Translations under genes and position numbers: made by a program | Shown: positions 37,487 to 46,237 of the stretch, in pieces | Position numbering within the stretch: position 1 is the stretch's first letter | How the letters are laid out: the number at the start of each line of letters is the position of its first letter | Assembly: GCA_963767715.1 (NCBI GenBank) | Contig: CAVYFA010000009.1 | Location: 496,001-560,000 of the forward strand | Length of the DNA: 64,000 bases | Direction: 5' to 3' | Source of the DNA: CAVSXS01 sp963767715 | GTDB taxonomy: Bacteria; Chloroflexota; Ktedonobacteria; Ktedonobacterales; Ktedonobacteraceae | Notes under the pieces: generated by a model | What the model saw: only the letters and a program-made list of their open reading frames with translations | Told to the model about the DNA's origin: nothing | Databases searched by the model: none

Positions 37487-37525
37487 CTTGCTCGTTCCTC
37501 TTCTTCGAGTATCAGGAATGCTGGT

Positions 37526-37558
37526 GTATGGTACCCTCGAGGGGCGTCACTACATTTC
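37526..37558. repeat. Dispersed repeat family D copy
   Basis: GTACCCTCGAGGGGCGTCAC followed by TACATTTC; diverged copy of 5400-5428. Confidence 0.5.
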
Positions 37559-37822
37559 TTGGTTTTGACTTCATTATTTTTGATTATTATACTCGCTCGT
37601 TAGACGTTATGGTAGGGGCATTTTCGCGCTTTCTGCCCGCCGGCAATTTCATGCAAACACTTTTTGCGACCGGCCTTCCAAATGCCACCAATCATCCAGG
37701 TTAAACGTTCCTACTTTAAGAGGTATTACTATAACGTTGGGCATCCCCATACCTGGCGTTTCCCCCTAGTAATGCCTCTCCCTTTGCGCGGATTGGCCGC
37801 TGATGCGGATTGAAGGACACTT

Positions 37823-37875
37823 CCCAGGGCGGCGCAAGCGCCCCCGCCGCCCGTCCACTCCACTCCCGCCCCTAC
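37823..37875. repeat. Dispersed repeat family C
   Basis: CCCAGGGCGGCGCAAGCGCC then CCCGCCGCCCGTCCACTCC and ACTCCCGCCCCTAC. Nearly identical to 52329-52380. Confidence 0.8.
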
Positions 37876-37914
37876 AAAGCGGTCCGCATGTATTCGTTAA
37901 TGTGCATAAGCATG

Positions 37915-39236
37915 TCATCGCGCGCGGCGTGCTTGCTTCTCACTCCATATCAACACATCGTCATTCCCCGGTATGCGCCGCTCATCTTGCTCTGCAGCGG
38001 GTGTTTGCGCTCCTCGCTGCCGCCACTCGCAGCGCACCTCTCCAGCCTCCAACAGCTTGCCGATAATCTCATCATATTCGTTCAACAAGGCGCTACCGAA
38101 GCTGGAGAGCAGCAGTTGCTGGCGCAGATCGGGCCAGCGGCGTGGAGTCTGGGTACGCCCCAGACGCAGTATTCGCTCTGTCAATGCCTGTACCTCACCG
38201 TCAAGCCGCGCATGGTGTCTTGCGCGGAACCAGGCTTCGTTGAGTAATCCCTGGTAGCTCTGCTCATCCAGGCGGCGCCGGTAGCTACATATCGCATCAT
38301 TCATGCAGAACAGGCTATCCAGCCTGCGCGTGGCGAAGAGCAGCGTAAAAGGCGCGTCTTCTATCAACGACGGGCCGGCGCATACAGGGAACGCGATACG
38401 CTGGGAGGCGAGAAAATGCGGCCGGATGGCGGACAGGAGCAGATCGATCACGACATTATAGGGAGGCGATTTATGGAGTTCTGGCGATGGATGCTCTTGC
38501 GCCAGCAGCGCTTTCCAGCGGTCGCTGCGCTAAGATTGAGGTGAAGGCTGCCGCCCCCGCCGGGGTGAGCAAGGCCGGCAGCAGGCGTTGCTCTACCTGG
38601 GCATGGGAAAGGAACAGGCAGAGTTCGGTTGGTGCTGTGCGCGTATAAAGTGGCGCGAGCTCGCTGCTCGTGAAAAAGGGCACATCGCGCTTCTCTTGCT
38701 GCGCCTCCGGCGTGTGCGTAGAGAGAGGATTCAACAGGAAGACCCCGGCTGCCTGGTCCAGCGCGTCGAGCAGGGCAGGTGCTATGGCCGGCCAGCCGGC
38801 ATTAATGATGCCGTTCTCTTTCGGCAGGACGAGCTGCGTGGCCGGCGACTCCAGCCCGTCCGGCGCCTGCTTTGTTTTCCTGCTTGCCGCCCGCGGCCGG
38901 TCTATAGTGCGCTTGCTCCTGCCGGGTTGGAGTACCAGCCACTGCATCGCCATTGGCCTGCTCGCGGCGGCCAGTTCCTGCGCGGCCGTGCTCACTTCCT
39001 GAAAGGCGGGCAGCGCTTTGCGGGTATCGCTGAGGCCGCCCAGGTCATCGATCCAGTAGCAGCGACGGAAAATGCGTGTAGCGGCCAGCAGGCCGGCAGT
39101 AGGGGACAATATAATCGTGAAGCAGCCAGGAGCGCAGGGCCGATACATCAGCGCCGGGCGCGGTAAACCGGCCTCTACGCTTTGCCGGCCGTTTATTGAC
39201 TTCGCTGGTATGATCTTCTTCCCACAGATTCTGCAT
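37915..39236 (-). pseudogene. TcmP-like (three-Cys-motif partner) protein, multiply frameshifted
   Basis: Three frame pieces form one minus-strand gene: 39236 to about 39105 (MQNLWEEDHTSE...LRSWLLHDYIVPYC), about 39100 to 38525 (IFRRCYWIDDLGGLSDTRKALPAFQEV...TELCLFLSHAQVEQRLLPALLTPAG) and about 38525 to 37915 (RWKALLAQEHPSPELHKSPPYNVVIDLLLSAIRPHF...APFTLLFATRRLDSLFCMNDAI...). The FATRxxxxxxxMNDA element and overall layout resemble TcmP proteins, which accompany a three-Cys-motif protein; no such partner is seen here. A family A repeat (39151-39178) is inserted in the N-terminal part. Best read as a decaying gene; family call is tentative. Confidence 0.5.
39151..39178. repeat. Dispersed repeat family A fragment
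   Basis: GGGCGCGGTAAACCGGCCTC plus TAC, inside the N-terminal part of the TcmP-like pseudogene. Confidence 0.65.
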
Positions 39237-39313
39237 GGTGGGGATATTTTATCATATCCCCGGTAGCCTGCCGGCAAAGCGCCTGAAGCCTTCCTGTTCC
39301 TCGAACTACAGTA

Positions 39314-41692
39314 TCAATACCCCAGGCTCATAAACGCCCAGCTTATCATGCCGCGCGGGTAATAATGGCCGGGCCAGTCGGTGTCATTGCTGCGCAGGCC
39401 GTCGCCGTAATTTTGGAGAAGCAGCGTGTTGTGGGCGAAAATGGCCCCGGTCACATTCATTCGCCGGCAGGCCGAACAGCCGTACTGCGTGTAGACCATA
39501 TCAGCAACCAGGCTGGAGAGCATGATTTTGCTGAACCATTCGTAGCGCAGGCAGACGCCGCCGAGAGAGCACTGCGAGCCGGTGGCGTGGGTCGACTCCA
39601 GCGAGATCATGAGGGGCGAGGTGATGGTATTGGCTGCCAGGTCTGCCGGGTATTGCTGCGCCAGGTCGCGCAGCAGCGCCTGGTTCATGGTAGTGTCGAG
39701 GCCGATCAGGTGCAGGTAGAAGAGGCCCTCGCCGGTGACCGGCGTGCGCCCATTGCAGTTGTTGTAGGCGGCGTTAGACTCGGCCAGGGGAATGTAGCCG
39801 ACGGCATTGTATTCACGCACCAGCGCGGCTTCGATCTTGCCGGCGTCGCTCTGCCAGCTTGCGCCATGCACGTCCCCCAGCACGAAGTTGTCGAGGTAGG
39901 CAGTGGCGCGATAAGCGGCTGCTTCTTTCAGACCCTGGTAATAGAGGTTGCCGGCATTGGGCGTGGAGTTGTGCAGACAGTCCTTCTGATCATCGTAGGT
40001 GGTGGCTGTATCCTGGTTGTTGTAGGCAATGCCGGTGGCGGGGTCGCCCACACGCTCGTTATGCAGCATCCCGGCGTCGATCAACTGCATATCGGCGTTG
40101 TTGTTGTCGGTGAGCAGCTCGATATCGCCGGTAATGTAGACATAGTAGGCCGCGAGCAAGGCCACATTTGAGTCTTCCTCGGTGGGCATTGGCGTTCCGA
40201 AAGAGAAGCGCGGGGGCGCGTAGCAGGTGTTCTGAATAGTCGGTATGCCTTTGCCCGGGTTGGTACAGACGCCCTTGCTGTTCACATCGCCGCCCTGGTC
40301 ATGCTGAAAATATGTGCCGAACCGATCGCTCTGTACATTCTTGAAGACGGTGAGCAGGGCGCTTTTGAAGAACCAGGGGACGCGGTTGATCTCGAAGTAG
40401 CCATATTCGTGCATGACATCGACCGTCGTCAGGAAGCCGAACGAGCCTTCATAGACCGCCGCGTCGTAGCCGTCATTCGCGCCCGCGCAGGTGCGTCCAA
40501 CCAGCCAGCTTGCGGACTTGTAGCTGTGCAGGGCATCGGCCAGCACCCAGCGCTGCTGCGGCGACAGGTCGTTGTTGCTGATGAGCATGTTCTCCATCGC
40601 CTGGGCGCGCCCGAGCAGGTTATCGCCCGACGAGAGGTTATCGATGGCAAAATCGACGACGGCGTTCTCCGATGACCATTCCAGGGCGGGATAGAGCAGC
40701 TCCTGCCGGCAGCTCGCGGGCAACTGCGTGTTGATGAAAAGATTCCGGTTCGCATTCCAGCCGCCGATGAGCATGTAGGTTGTCTGGCTCTGGCCGGCAC
40801 CGACGCTGTAATGCCATGCCAGCCCCGCGCGGTCGCCGACGGCGGTATTACATCTCCAAAGCTGCCTTTCACCCGCCAGGAAAAGCGTCCCACCGGTCAC
40901 ATCGGCGTCTGGACTATACGAAAGCACGTTGACATTCGCTCCGCCGGCGGTTGTATGCTGCGCGCAGGCATTGCCGGGAGCCAGCACACGATCGCTGCCA
41001 AAGACAAAATCGCCCGTTTGCGGCGCAACGCCGTTATTGCGCAGGGTCACTCCCACCAGGAAAACCGGAACGGTATCGTCCTGCACCTCCCTGGCGCAAT
41101 CGGCGATGGCGATGCAGCCCGGTTCTCCGAAGAAAGTATCGATGATATCGAGCGCGACATGCATACCGGTCGTACCGGCATCGCCTTCCCAGCGCGTCGT
41201 ATCAAGTCCCTGCGTCCATTGCTCGTTGGTCAGGTATGTATCCCCACGTGCGCTGTCTGGCGTCCCCATATGGAAGATGTAGGTCTGGTGGGCCCCCTGC
41301 GGCGCTACTCCAACGATATAACTGGCTGTGTTGTCGTGATAGACGCCGTCGGTGCCGCTGTAAACCGCACTGAGACTGGGGGCAACGACGAAATCGAAGC
41401 GCGAGCCAAATTTGGCGTTGACGTTGTTGGAGCTGCTATTGACGGAGACAGTCTGCGCGGGCAAGCGGCTATCCAGGCGCAGTTGAGCGGGCGCAGGGGA
41501 AGCGGCGGCGCCACTTTTTACGTGATTGTATGCGGATGCATCAATTGCGTACAGTGAAAAAAAAAGGCCGGAAAAAATCATAACGCCAAGCAGAGTCAAA
41601 AAGCCGTAGGGGCGCCAGACGCTCTTATGCAGCCTGCCGACGAAATGCGTTCTACCCGCAGCCAGGCAGGCTGCAAAGAATGTATTTCGCAC
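39314..41692 (-). CDS. Secreted GH52-like glycoside hydrolase
   Basis: A 792-residue exported enzyme. One N-terminal helix (about 28-48, GFLTLLGVMIFSGLFFSLYAIDA) as signal or anchor; then a beta-sandwich (about 70-330) and an alpha/alpha barrel. The segment RWVLADALHSYKSASWLVG...AAVYEGSFGFLTTVDVMHEYGYFEINRVPWFFKSALLTVF closely follows the core of GH52 beta-xylosidases (pattern EGEYRMMNTFDLTVDQLFFELKMNPW quoted here in outline), where the nucleophile Glu lies in the EG element; EDSNVALLAAYYVYITGD and a later acidic residue would complete the site. GH52 acts on xylo-oligosaccharides; here substrate is inferred. Multiple Cys suggest extracytosolic folding. It lies just downstream of the 5S gene on the same strand. 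Confidence 0.78.
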   Translation of the reverse strand: MRNTFFAACLAAGRTHFVGRLHKSVWRPYGFLTLLGVMIFSGLFFSLYAIDASAYNHVKSGAAASPAPAQLRLDSRLPAQTVSVNSSSNNVNAKFGSRFDFVVAPSLSAVYSGTDGVYHDNTASYIVGVAPQGAHQTYIFHMGTPDSARGDTYLTNEQWTQGLDTTRWEGDAGTTGMHVALDIIDTFFGEPGCIAIADCAREVQDDTVPVFLVGVTLRNNGVAPQTGDFVFGSDRVLAPGNACAQHTTAGGANVNVLSYSPDADVTGGTLFLAGERQLWRCNTAVGDRAGLAWHYSVGAGQSQTTYMLIGGWNANRNLFINTQLPASCRQELLYPALEWSSENAVVDFAIDNLSSGDNLLGRAQAMENMLISNNDLSPQQRWVLADALHSYKSASWLVGRTCAGANDGYDAAVYEGSFGFLTTVDVMHEYGYFEINRVPWFFKSALLTVFKNVQSDRFGTYFQHDQGGDVNSKGVCTNPGKGIPTIQNTCYAPPRFSFGTPMPTEEDSNVALLAAYYVYITGDIELLTDNNNADMQLIDAGMLHNERVGDPATGIAYNNQDTATTYDDQKDCLHNSTPNAGNLYYQGLKEAAAYRATAYLDNFVLGDVHGASWQSDAGKIEAALVREYNAVGYIPLAESNAAYNNCNGRTPVTGEGLFYLHLIGLDTTMNQALLRDLAQQYPADLAANTITSPLMISLESTHATGSQCSLGGVCLRYEWFSKIMLSSLVADMVYTQYGCSACRRMNVTGAIFAHNTLLLQNYGDGLRSNDTDWPGHYYPRGMISWAFMSLGY

Positions 41693-41788
41693 GTACAGTA
41701 CCTCTTCCTTGATCGGTTTTCTATTGAGTTCTAACGGTTCGCATCCCGGCAGGCAGGTGTTAAGAGGACTTTTGGCGGATTCAACAAA

Positions 41789-41798
41789 AGCGCCTGTG
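41789..41798. promoter_or_regulatory. 3' half of the 5S rRNA processing stem
   Basis: AAGCGCCTGT at 41789-41798 is the exact complement of ACAGGCGCTT at 41939-41948; in the minus-strand transcript they flank the 5S gene and can form a 10-bp stem, as in rRNA precursors. Confidence 0.75.
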
Positions 41799-41809
41799 TG
41801 GGCGGGAGA

Positions 41810-41926
41810 AACGGCGACGTCCTATTTTCCCGGAGGGCTGCCCCTCAAGTATCATCGGAGCTGAAGAGCTTAACTGCCGTGTTCGGGATGGGAACGGGTG
41901 TACCCTCTTCGCTATTGTCACCGGTT
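41810..41926 (-). rRNA. rrf: 5S ribosomal RNA (isolated)
   Basis: Read on the minus strand: CCGGTGACAATAGCGAAGAG, then GGTACACCCGTTCCCATCCC, GAACACGGCAGTTAAGCTCT, TCAGCTCCGATGATACTTGA, GGGGCAGCCCTCCGGG and AATAGGACGTCGCCG. The loop with CCCGUUCCCAUCCCGAACACGG, the AAGCUCUUCAGC helix and UAGGACGUCGCC end are universal 5S features. Helix I closes between GGUGAC and GUCGCC. About 117 bases. No 23S or 16S gene is adjacent, so it is transcribed alone. Confidence 0.95.
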
Positions 41927-41938
41927 CACCTGCGCATA

Positions 41939-41948
41939 CAGGCGCTTC
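41939..41948. promoter_or_regulatory. 5' half of the 5S rRNA processing stem
   Basis: Partner of 41789-41798; see that entry. Confidence 0.75.
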
Positions 41949-41964
41949 GTTTTGACAGAAGCAA

Positions 41965-41994
41965 TGATACTACAGCTCAGGAGGGATTGTCAAT
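41965..41994 (-). promoter_or_regulatory. Sigma-70-type promoter of the 5S gene
   Basis: On the minus strand TTGACA (41994-41989), an 18-base spacer and TATCAT (41970-41965), about 40 bases upstream of the mature 5S end. It starts right at the stop of the preceding esterase gene, giving 5S independent transcription. Confidence 0.7.
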
Positions 41995-41998
41995 ACTT

Positions 41999-42967
41999 TT
42001 ATGCTGCGAGAAAAGCCAGGGGAAAAAGTTGGTGACGACCAGGGACGCTGGTGTTCAACCCATAGACATACCCCCAGACGCCATGCCCCTGGCCAGAAAA
42101 TTCCGTGTAGCGTGGGTGACCACCCGCGGCCTCGATAGCCGCGATCATGTCGCGAGACCCCGATACCGGAACTGTAGTATCGGCGGAGCCGTGAAAAGCC
42201 CAGATGGGCAGGTTTTTCAGCAGGCCTGCTTTGGATGGGTCGCCCGCTCCGGCAATCGGGGCTGCCGCCGCGAAATAGGTGGGCCAGCGCTCGATGGCAT
42301 CCCACGTCCCGTAGCCTCCAAGCGAGAGGCCGGTGACATACAGGCGATTCGCGTCGATGCCAGCGTACTCCCGTTGGAGCGCGTCCAGTATCTCCCTGGC
42401 AACGAGCAGCCCGGCGCTCGGCTGCGCCGGCTGGCTGTACGAGCCGCCATTTACAGGAACATTGACCCAGTTCTGGCCTGTGCTGAGCTGTGGGATCACC
42501 ACGAAACAGGGCCAGCGCTGCTGAATATGCGGGTTGCCGGGCGCGTTATAGTCCGCGCTCCAGACCTGGGCATACGGGTCGTTCAAGAGCACCTGCTCGT
42601 TCTGCTCAGCCGTTTTGGATGGATTCCATCGCTCGCCGCCGCCGTGCAGCAGCAGCACAAGCGGATATTTTTGGGCGGGATTGTAATTCGCAGGGACATA
42701 GAGATAGTAGTGCAAAGAGTTCCCATGCGCGTCGGTGAATACATGCGCGGTGTAGCCGTAATAGGAAGGCGTCGAAGTGCCCGTCGGCGAGGGTTCCGGC
42801 CTCAGTTCTGGTACATCGGTTGCCGGGTATTTGACATGGTTGACCGAGGGATGGGGAGCAGCCGAAGCCGATTTGTCCATGTCTGCTATGACGCTATAAA
42901 GCACGATAGCTCCGCAGATTGCTATTATTATGACACTGAGAAACGTAAGTACACCGCGCCTCTTCAT
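41999..42967 (-). CDS. Membrane-anchored or secreted alpha/beta-hydrolase (PHB-depolymerase/esterase-like)
   Basis: A 322-residue hydrolase. N-terminal helix MKRRGVLTFLSVIIIAICGAIVLYSVIA anchors or exports it; a Pro/Ser/Thr spacer follows. Hydrolase core: KYPLVLLLHGGGE (oxyanion), CFVVIPQ, nucleophile VTGLSLGGYGTWD, acid FHGSADTTVP, and His in FSGQGHGVWG. This is the order of feruloyl-esterase/PHB-depolymerase/phospholipase-type esterases. ATG 42967 has only a weak ribosome-binding site. Its stop (41999) abuts the 5S promoter. Along with the GH52-like enzyme it suggests extracellular plant-polymer breakdown (inference). Confidence 0.85.
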   Translation of the reverse strand: MKRRGVLTFLSVIIIAICGAIVLYSVIADMDKSASAAPHPSVNHVKYPATDVPELRPEPSPTGTSTPSYYGYTAHVFTDAHGNSLHYYLYVPANYNPAQKYPLVLLLHGGGERWNPSKTAEQNEQVLLNDPYAQVWSADYNAPGNPHIQQRWPCFVVIPQLSTGQNWVNVPVNGGSYSQPAQPSAGLLVAREILDALQREYAGIDANRLYVTGLSLGGYGTWDAIERWPTYFAAAAPIAGAGDPSKAGLLKNLPIWAFHGSADTTVPVSGSRDMIAAIEAAGGHPRYTEFSGQGHGVWGYVYGLNTSVPGRHQLFPLAFLAA

Positions 42968-43277
42968 CGTTCGCTCGCTATAGTAGGCATCAACATATCC
43001 TATCTATTTAATGCAGATTGAAGATTTAATGCGGACAGTTACTATCCAGCGGACTGGCCGATAATGCAGATTAACGAAATAATGTGGACAGTATAGCATG
43101 CAGCGGACTGGCCGATAAATCGGCGGTGCGCACGATAAATCGGCGCCTACTCTTGCTTGGCGGCGTGGGCGCGCTCACACACATTCACGGATAGATGCAG
43201 ATAAGGATGGGCTCAAAATGGCTGCTTTAATTTGTTAATCTGCATATAATGACGCGTCAGCGCTGAATGTGCCGGTA
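42968..43277. other. Non-coding stretch with dispersed repeats
   Basis: 43074-43165 is a long family A copy matching 16453-16555; 43013-43064 is a partial duplicate of its first half (GCAGATT, TGCGGACAG, CAGCGGACTGGCCGATAA). No gene seen. Confidence 0.6.
43013..43165. repeat. Long and partial copies of dispersed repeat family A
   Basis: See neighbouring entry: partial unit 43013-43064 then full unit 43074-43165 ending CGGCGCCTACTCTTGCTTGG. Confidence 0.75.
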
Positions 43278-44498
43278 CTAGCGTGCGTGGCTCTGGCTTC
43301 TCTGCTCTATGCTCCTCCTGAGAGGTTGATCGAGCAATTGCACCCGTCCTGGCGCGCTCTGCTTCCTTTGTGGACCAGTGCGGCCCACAAGGCGGCTCGC
43401 GATAGGAACGTTCATCAGGAGCAGGCTTAATGCCGTAGACCCGGCAACCGTTAAGAGCCAGGTAAGCACGACCCGCATCGCCGTAAACCATGTTGCGGGC
43501 ATCACGGGAACAACCCATTTGAGCAGACAGGTTAAAACTAGTGCGTGTACCAGGTAGACACCGAACGATGCATCTGATAGTTTTCCCCAGATGCGGCGAC
43601 TTAGAGGGCGTTCTACCCTCTCCGCTCTCACAGCCCAGCGGCTGGCCAGCCAGAACGCGAAGAGGACGATTGCTGCGCTATAGAAAACCATGATCGGCTG
43701 TAAAACGGATGTGGCGTAAGCCAGCGGCTCTCTGTAGAAGCGCACCTGGAGGAAGAAGTGCAGCCACAGTGCCGCGAGCAGAATCATGAACACGCCCACT
43801 ACAAGTTTTCCATGATCCAGCAAGAATGAACGCACTTGCTGGAAGTAGAGTGCGGTGATCCCACCCAGCACGAAATAGAATTGATAGATCAGGACAAAAC
43901 GGTCTTGATATTGCGCGAAGACCTGCCAGAAAGCGGGCAGGGCCGAGGTATCGCTTTGCAGCGTGTGGAAATCGACGTAAAACAGGAGAACCTGCAGCGC
44001 AAAGCTGACGCCGAGCACTATCCAGGGATGGTGGGCCACGCGCCGCAGGAAGATCAGGAAGAGCGGGAAGATCAGGTAAAATTGCAGCGTGAGCAGGATA
44101 TAGTACAGTTGATAGGATGCATTTCCTGTCAGGATATCAAGTAGCGTCGTTTGAACAAACGACGCCGCCGACTGTGCGGGTGTGTTCACCCAGACATACA
44201 CGATGCTCCAGACTACGTATGGAAGCAGGACACCAATACCGCGTTTTTTCCAGAACTGGATGAAGGGAAACCTCCTGCCGTCGTACACGTATACCAGGGC
44301 AAAGGCCGTTACAAAGAGGAACACCTCCCGTGTGAAGTGGAATGTAACGACAACAGCGTTCTGAATCTGCACGCCGAGCCCGGTCTGGTTAAGAAACATC
44401 GTAAAGGCAAGCACATGCACGGCGACTACACTGAAGGCCGTGCACGCGCGCAGTGGGTCTAATTCATATATGTGTGGGCGCTTTAACTGCTCTTTCAT
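43278..44498 (-). CDS. Acyltransferase 3 family membrane protein
   Basis: A 406-residue polytopic membrane acyltransferase (OafA/YrhL-type). Seen: ELDPLRACTAFSVVAVHVLAF with the R-A and His of the first helix, VFLFVTAFALVY (normally the FFxxSGF element), RRFPFIQFWKKRGIGVLLPYVVWS (the R-x-x-R/K basic turn and PY), and about ten helices; C-terminal tail basic. These enzymes acetylate or succinylate sugars on glycans using cytosolic acyl-CoA. Its ATG overlaps the stop of the upstream acyl-CoA synthetase (ATGA, 44495-44498), so the pair is translationally coupled: the ligase may make the acyl donor (inference). Confidence 0.92.
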   Translation of the reverse strand: MKEQLKRPHIYELDPLRACTAFSVVAVHVLAFTMFLNQTGLGVQIQNAVVVTFHFTREVFLFVTAFALVYVYDGRRFPFIQFWKKRGIGVLLPYVVWSIVYVWVNTPAQSAASFVQTTLLDILTGNASYQLYYILLTLQFYLIFPLFLIFLRRVAHHPWIVLGVSFALQVLLFYVDFHTLQSDTSALPAFWQVFAQYQDRFVLIYQFYFVLGGITALYFQQVRSFLLDHGKLVVGVFMILLAALWLHFFLQVRFYREPLAYATSVLQPIMVFYSAAIVLFAFWLASRWAVRAERVERPLSRRIWGKLSDASFGVYLVHALVLTCLLKWVVPVMPATWFTAMRVVLTWLLTVAGSTALSLLLMNVPIASRLVGRTGPQRKQSAPGRVQLLDQPLRRSIEQRSQSHAR

Positions 44499-46015
44499 TG
44501 TTCGCAGATACGCAGCAAGCGTCGTGCAATCTTCCCGGTCGCGTTTCTCGGCAGCGCATCCAGGATGATGAAGTCAATTGGGACCTTGTGCGAACTCATA
44601 TGCCTGGCCGCATAGCGGCGCAGTTCCCCGGCACTTTGCGAGTTCCAGCGCCCGCGCACCGTGAGATAAGCGACCGGTTGCTCGCCATAGACGGGATCGG
44701 GGCGGCCCACTACGGCGACCTCGTGCACCGCCGGGTAGCTCTGGAGTACCTCTTCGATTTCGCGTGGCGCGATATTTTCGCCCCCTCGATTGATGACCTC
44801 GCGCAGGCGGCCCTTGATGAACAGGTATCCATCCTCGTCGAGGTATCCCAGATCGCCGGTCCTGAACCAGCCGTCTTGAAACGACTCCTCTCCCCTGCTA
44901 TCCTCGTAGGCATCGATCACGCCGGGTCCCGCGACACAGATTTCACCGATTTCTCGCGGAGCGACATCCCGCAGCGCGCGCGCTTCACCGGGAGCAAGCG
45001 GGTAGCAGATACGCAGTTCGACGCCAACTGGAAGACCCGCCGAGCCTGGTTTGTGGATGCCGGGGGGAATTGGGTTTGCCACCACCATGCTCGCCGCCTC
45101 CGATAGCCCATAGGTTTCGATGACGGGTACGCCGAAACGGGTCTCGAACTCATACAGGTGTGCCGGGGACAGCGAAGCCGAGCCGGTACGCACGAAGCGC
45201 AGCGAATCAGGGAGAAATGCCGGCCCACCTGTGTCCAGTAAGATGGCGACGATCGTGGGCACAATGCTTGCCCACGTAATCTCGTACTGCTCGATCCACG
45301 ACCAGAAACGCCGCTTGCTAAAGCGCTCAGCGATGACGACCGTGCTGCCCGCCAGCAGCGAGGCGCAAAGACTGACGACCGGGGCGTTGACGTGGAAAAA
45401 CGGCAGCACGGTCAGACCGCGGTCCTCGAGAGTCAGGCCATGGCTGATACGTACCTGCTCTGCCGCCCAGGCGATCTTCCGCTCGGTCAACGCCACCCAC
45501 TTCGGTTCGCCCGTTGTGCCTGAGGTCGCCAGGTGAACCCGCCCTTCTAGCGGTTCCGGCGTTATCGGCGCGGAGGCCTGCTGCGTGACAGCTTCGCATT
45601 TGCGACGAGTCCAGGTCACCGCGGGAGGGTACTCAAAACCGCGCGCATCCTCCTCGTGTTCTACACAGAGGATATCTGGTCGATACCGTTTCGCGATTAG
45701 CGCTTTCTCTCGCCCGGTGGCGCCGGGTGATACGGGAACCAGGGAATGACCACCGCTTAAGGCGCTCAGCCAGAGCACTGCGTTAGCTATGCTGCCGGGG
45801 AGTGAAAGAACAAGTGAGCGCGGCTTATCCCCAAGCGCCAGGCGCGTCAAATTTACAGCCGCCAGCGCCTGCGCGTAAGTAAGTTCGCGCCCGGTCTCTG
45901 CCTCTATGATATATACCTTGTCTGGTTGAGTGCCGGCCCATTTCGCCAGGCCCTCGTATAAAGAACCATATTGTATCTCGCTCTGTTTTCGGATCTGTTC
46001 CTTTAGACCGATCAT
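44495..46015 (-). CDS. AMP-dependent acyl-CoA synthetase/ligase
   Basis: A 506-residue ANL-superfamily ligase activating a carboxylate as acyl-AMP and then a thioester. Motifs: P-loop HLATSGTTGEPKWVALTE, ETYGLSEAASMV (A5), GWFRTGDLGYLDEDGYLFIKGRLREVINRGGENIAPREIEEVL (A7-A8) and the catalytic Lys in NATGKIARR (A10). Compared with typical fatty-acyl-CoA ligases it is short but complete. ATG 46015 follows AGTAAGGCAA. Co-directional and overlapping with the acyltransferase gene; divergent from the two-component system by 222 bases. Confidence 0.93.
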   Translation of the reverse strand: MIGLKEQIRKQSEIQYGSLYEGLAKWAGTQPDKVYIIEAETGRELTYAQALAAVNLTRLALGDKPRSLVLSLPGSIANAVLWLSALSGGHSLVPVSPGATGREKALIAKRYRPDILCVEHEEDARGFEYPPAVTWTRRKCEAVTQQASAPITPEPLEGRVHLATSGTTGEPKWVALTERKIAWAAEQVRISHGLTLEDRGLTVLPFFHVNAPVVSLCASLLAGSTVVIAERFSKRRFWSWIEQYEITWASIVPTIVAILLDTGGPAFLPDSLRFVRTGSASLSPAHLYEFETRFGVPVIETYGLSEAASMVVANPIPPGIHKPGSAGLPVGVELRICYPLAPGEARALRDVAPREIGEICVAGPGVIDAYEDSRGEESFQDGWFRTGDLGYLDEDGYLFIKGRLREVINRGGENIAPREIEEVLQSYPAVHEVAVVGRPDPVYGEQPVAYLTVRGRWNSQSAGELRRYAARHMSSHKVPIDFIILDALPRNATGKIARRLLRICEQ

Positions 46016-46237
46016 TTGCCTTACTCCATGATTGTTTTCTCATATCTTGCTATACCTGCCTGAAAAAAGGCCTGAGGATTACTGAAAACTTGCTGAAGAG
46101 AGGGTTCGGTCAAAAGTGGTATGATTACTGGGAGAGCGACTGGCATTCAGCGAATTTTCAGCCAGTTTTGTTATATTCAGGTTACAGCAATGTGCAGTAT
46201 ATCTTTTTTGTGATGAATCAAAAGAAACAATGGAACG

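Larger units (their letters stand above)
37487..37914. other. Non-coding stretch rich in dispersed repeats
   Basis: Contains a family D copy (37526-37558), a GTAGGGGC fragment at about 37612 and a family C copy (37823-37875). No gene seen. Confidence 0.6.
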
